Of a DNA stretch of 38,329 nt, positions 38,213 through 38,329 are shown one piece after another; position 1 is the first letter of the stretch; every line of letters begins with the position of its first letter. Made by a program: the position numbers and the translations under genes. Source of the stretch: JAYGED01 sp046582565 (GTDB lineage: Bacteria; Pseudomonadota; Alphaproteobacteria; JAAXGF01). The notes under the pieces are model-generated. The model worked only from the letters and a program-made list of their open reading frames with translations. It was not told where the DNA came from and did no database searches. Location: assembly GCA_046582565.1 (NCBI GenBank), contig JAYGED010000267.1:1-38329 (forward strand), in the 5' to 3' direction.

Positions 38213-38329
38213 TTACCCAAGCAGGCGGCCGACCACTTTGGCCGTGTAGTCCACCATGGGAATGATACGTCCGTAATTGAGGTTGGAGGGCCCGATGACG
38301 CCGATGGCGCCGACGAAATTGGCCTCATC
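38213..38329 (-). CDS. hrcA: Heat-inducible repressor HrcA, C-terminal end (partial)
   Basis: The last 38 codons of HrcA run off the right edge. The visible peptide reads ANFVGAIGVIGPSNLNYGRI, then IPMVDYTAKVVGRLLG, the conserved C-terminus. HrcA represses groESL and sometimes dnaK operons by binding CIRCE. No CIRCE is visible in the window, so its targets are probably elsewhere (commonly groESL). hrcA-grpE order is typical of alphaproteobacteria. Confidence 0.95.
   Translation of the reverse strand, partial: DEANFVGAIGVIGPSNLNYGRIIPMVDYTAKVVGRLLG

Overview
This window looks like a GC-rich alphaproteobacterial chromosome, most like a free-living member of the Rhodospirillales. The evidence is gene order and family type: addA followed by trxA, hrcA/grpE then dnaK-dnaJ-dapB, adenosine kinase of the PfkB family, a DUF1127 micro-protein, and a DUF6352 gene beside a biotin/lipoate-ligase-like gene. 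Genus-level placement is not possible from reading alone. I see no rRNA, tRNA, CRISPR array, transposase or phage genes.

Layout. 1-2240: the 3' half of addA (recombinational repair), then trxA with its own promoter and terminator. 2241-8350: a glutamine-synthetase-family enzyme fused to an N-terminal Cro/XRE-type DNA-binding domain, three unrelated SAM-methyltransferase-like genes, an MBL-fold hydrolase and an MFS transporter. 8362-11282: an orphan OmpR-type response regulator, ribA whose N-terminal half is a decayed RibB domain, and an 0.8-kb gap. That gap holds palindromic repeats, a DUF1127 gene on the minus strand and a possible 25-codon ORF. 11283-13962: a DusA-type tRNA-dihydrouridine synthase facing a coupled DUF6352/ligase-like pair. 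13977-20164: a Ugp-type ABC importer (ugpBAEC order) with a periplasmic GlpQ-type phosphodiesterase at its 3' end and a divergent GpdQ-type metallophosphodiesterase upstream, a plausible glycerophosphodiester-scavenging module. 20161-26239: alanine dehydrogenase, flavin reductase, glutathione transferase, PaaK-like CoA ligase, enoyl-CoA hydratase and an Fsr-like MFS exporter. 26240-33066: a TfoX-domain protein, adenosine kinase, an EI24 membrane protein, a lipoprotein, nth, an agmatinase-family ureohydrolase, a DUF2244 relic, an EamA exporter, a DUF4242 protein and an HxlR-type regulator. 33077-38329: dapB, dnaJ, dnaK, grpE and the 3' end of hrcA, all on the minus strand.

The most unusual content lies between the genes. 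Four copies of a roughly 115-bp multi-hairpin repeat (8362, 10975, 28957, 33891) share three or four stem-loops, and one stem changes by compensatory substitutions between copies. A second family bounded by AGAGCA...TGCTCT (10492, 10567, 24861) lies so tightly against genes that its outer TAGAGCA supplies the TAG stop codon of three genes. One compound element (24861-25008) combines this boundary with hairpins resembling the first family. Other points of note are the HTH-glutamine synthetase fusion, the decayed RibB domain in RibA, the ligase-like protein lacking its usual catalytic residues, and three CTGAAC direct repeats at two-helical-turn spacing upstream of the HxlR-type regulator.
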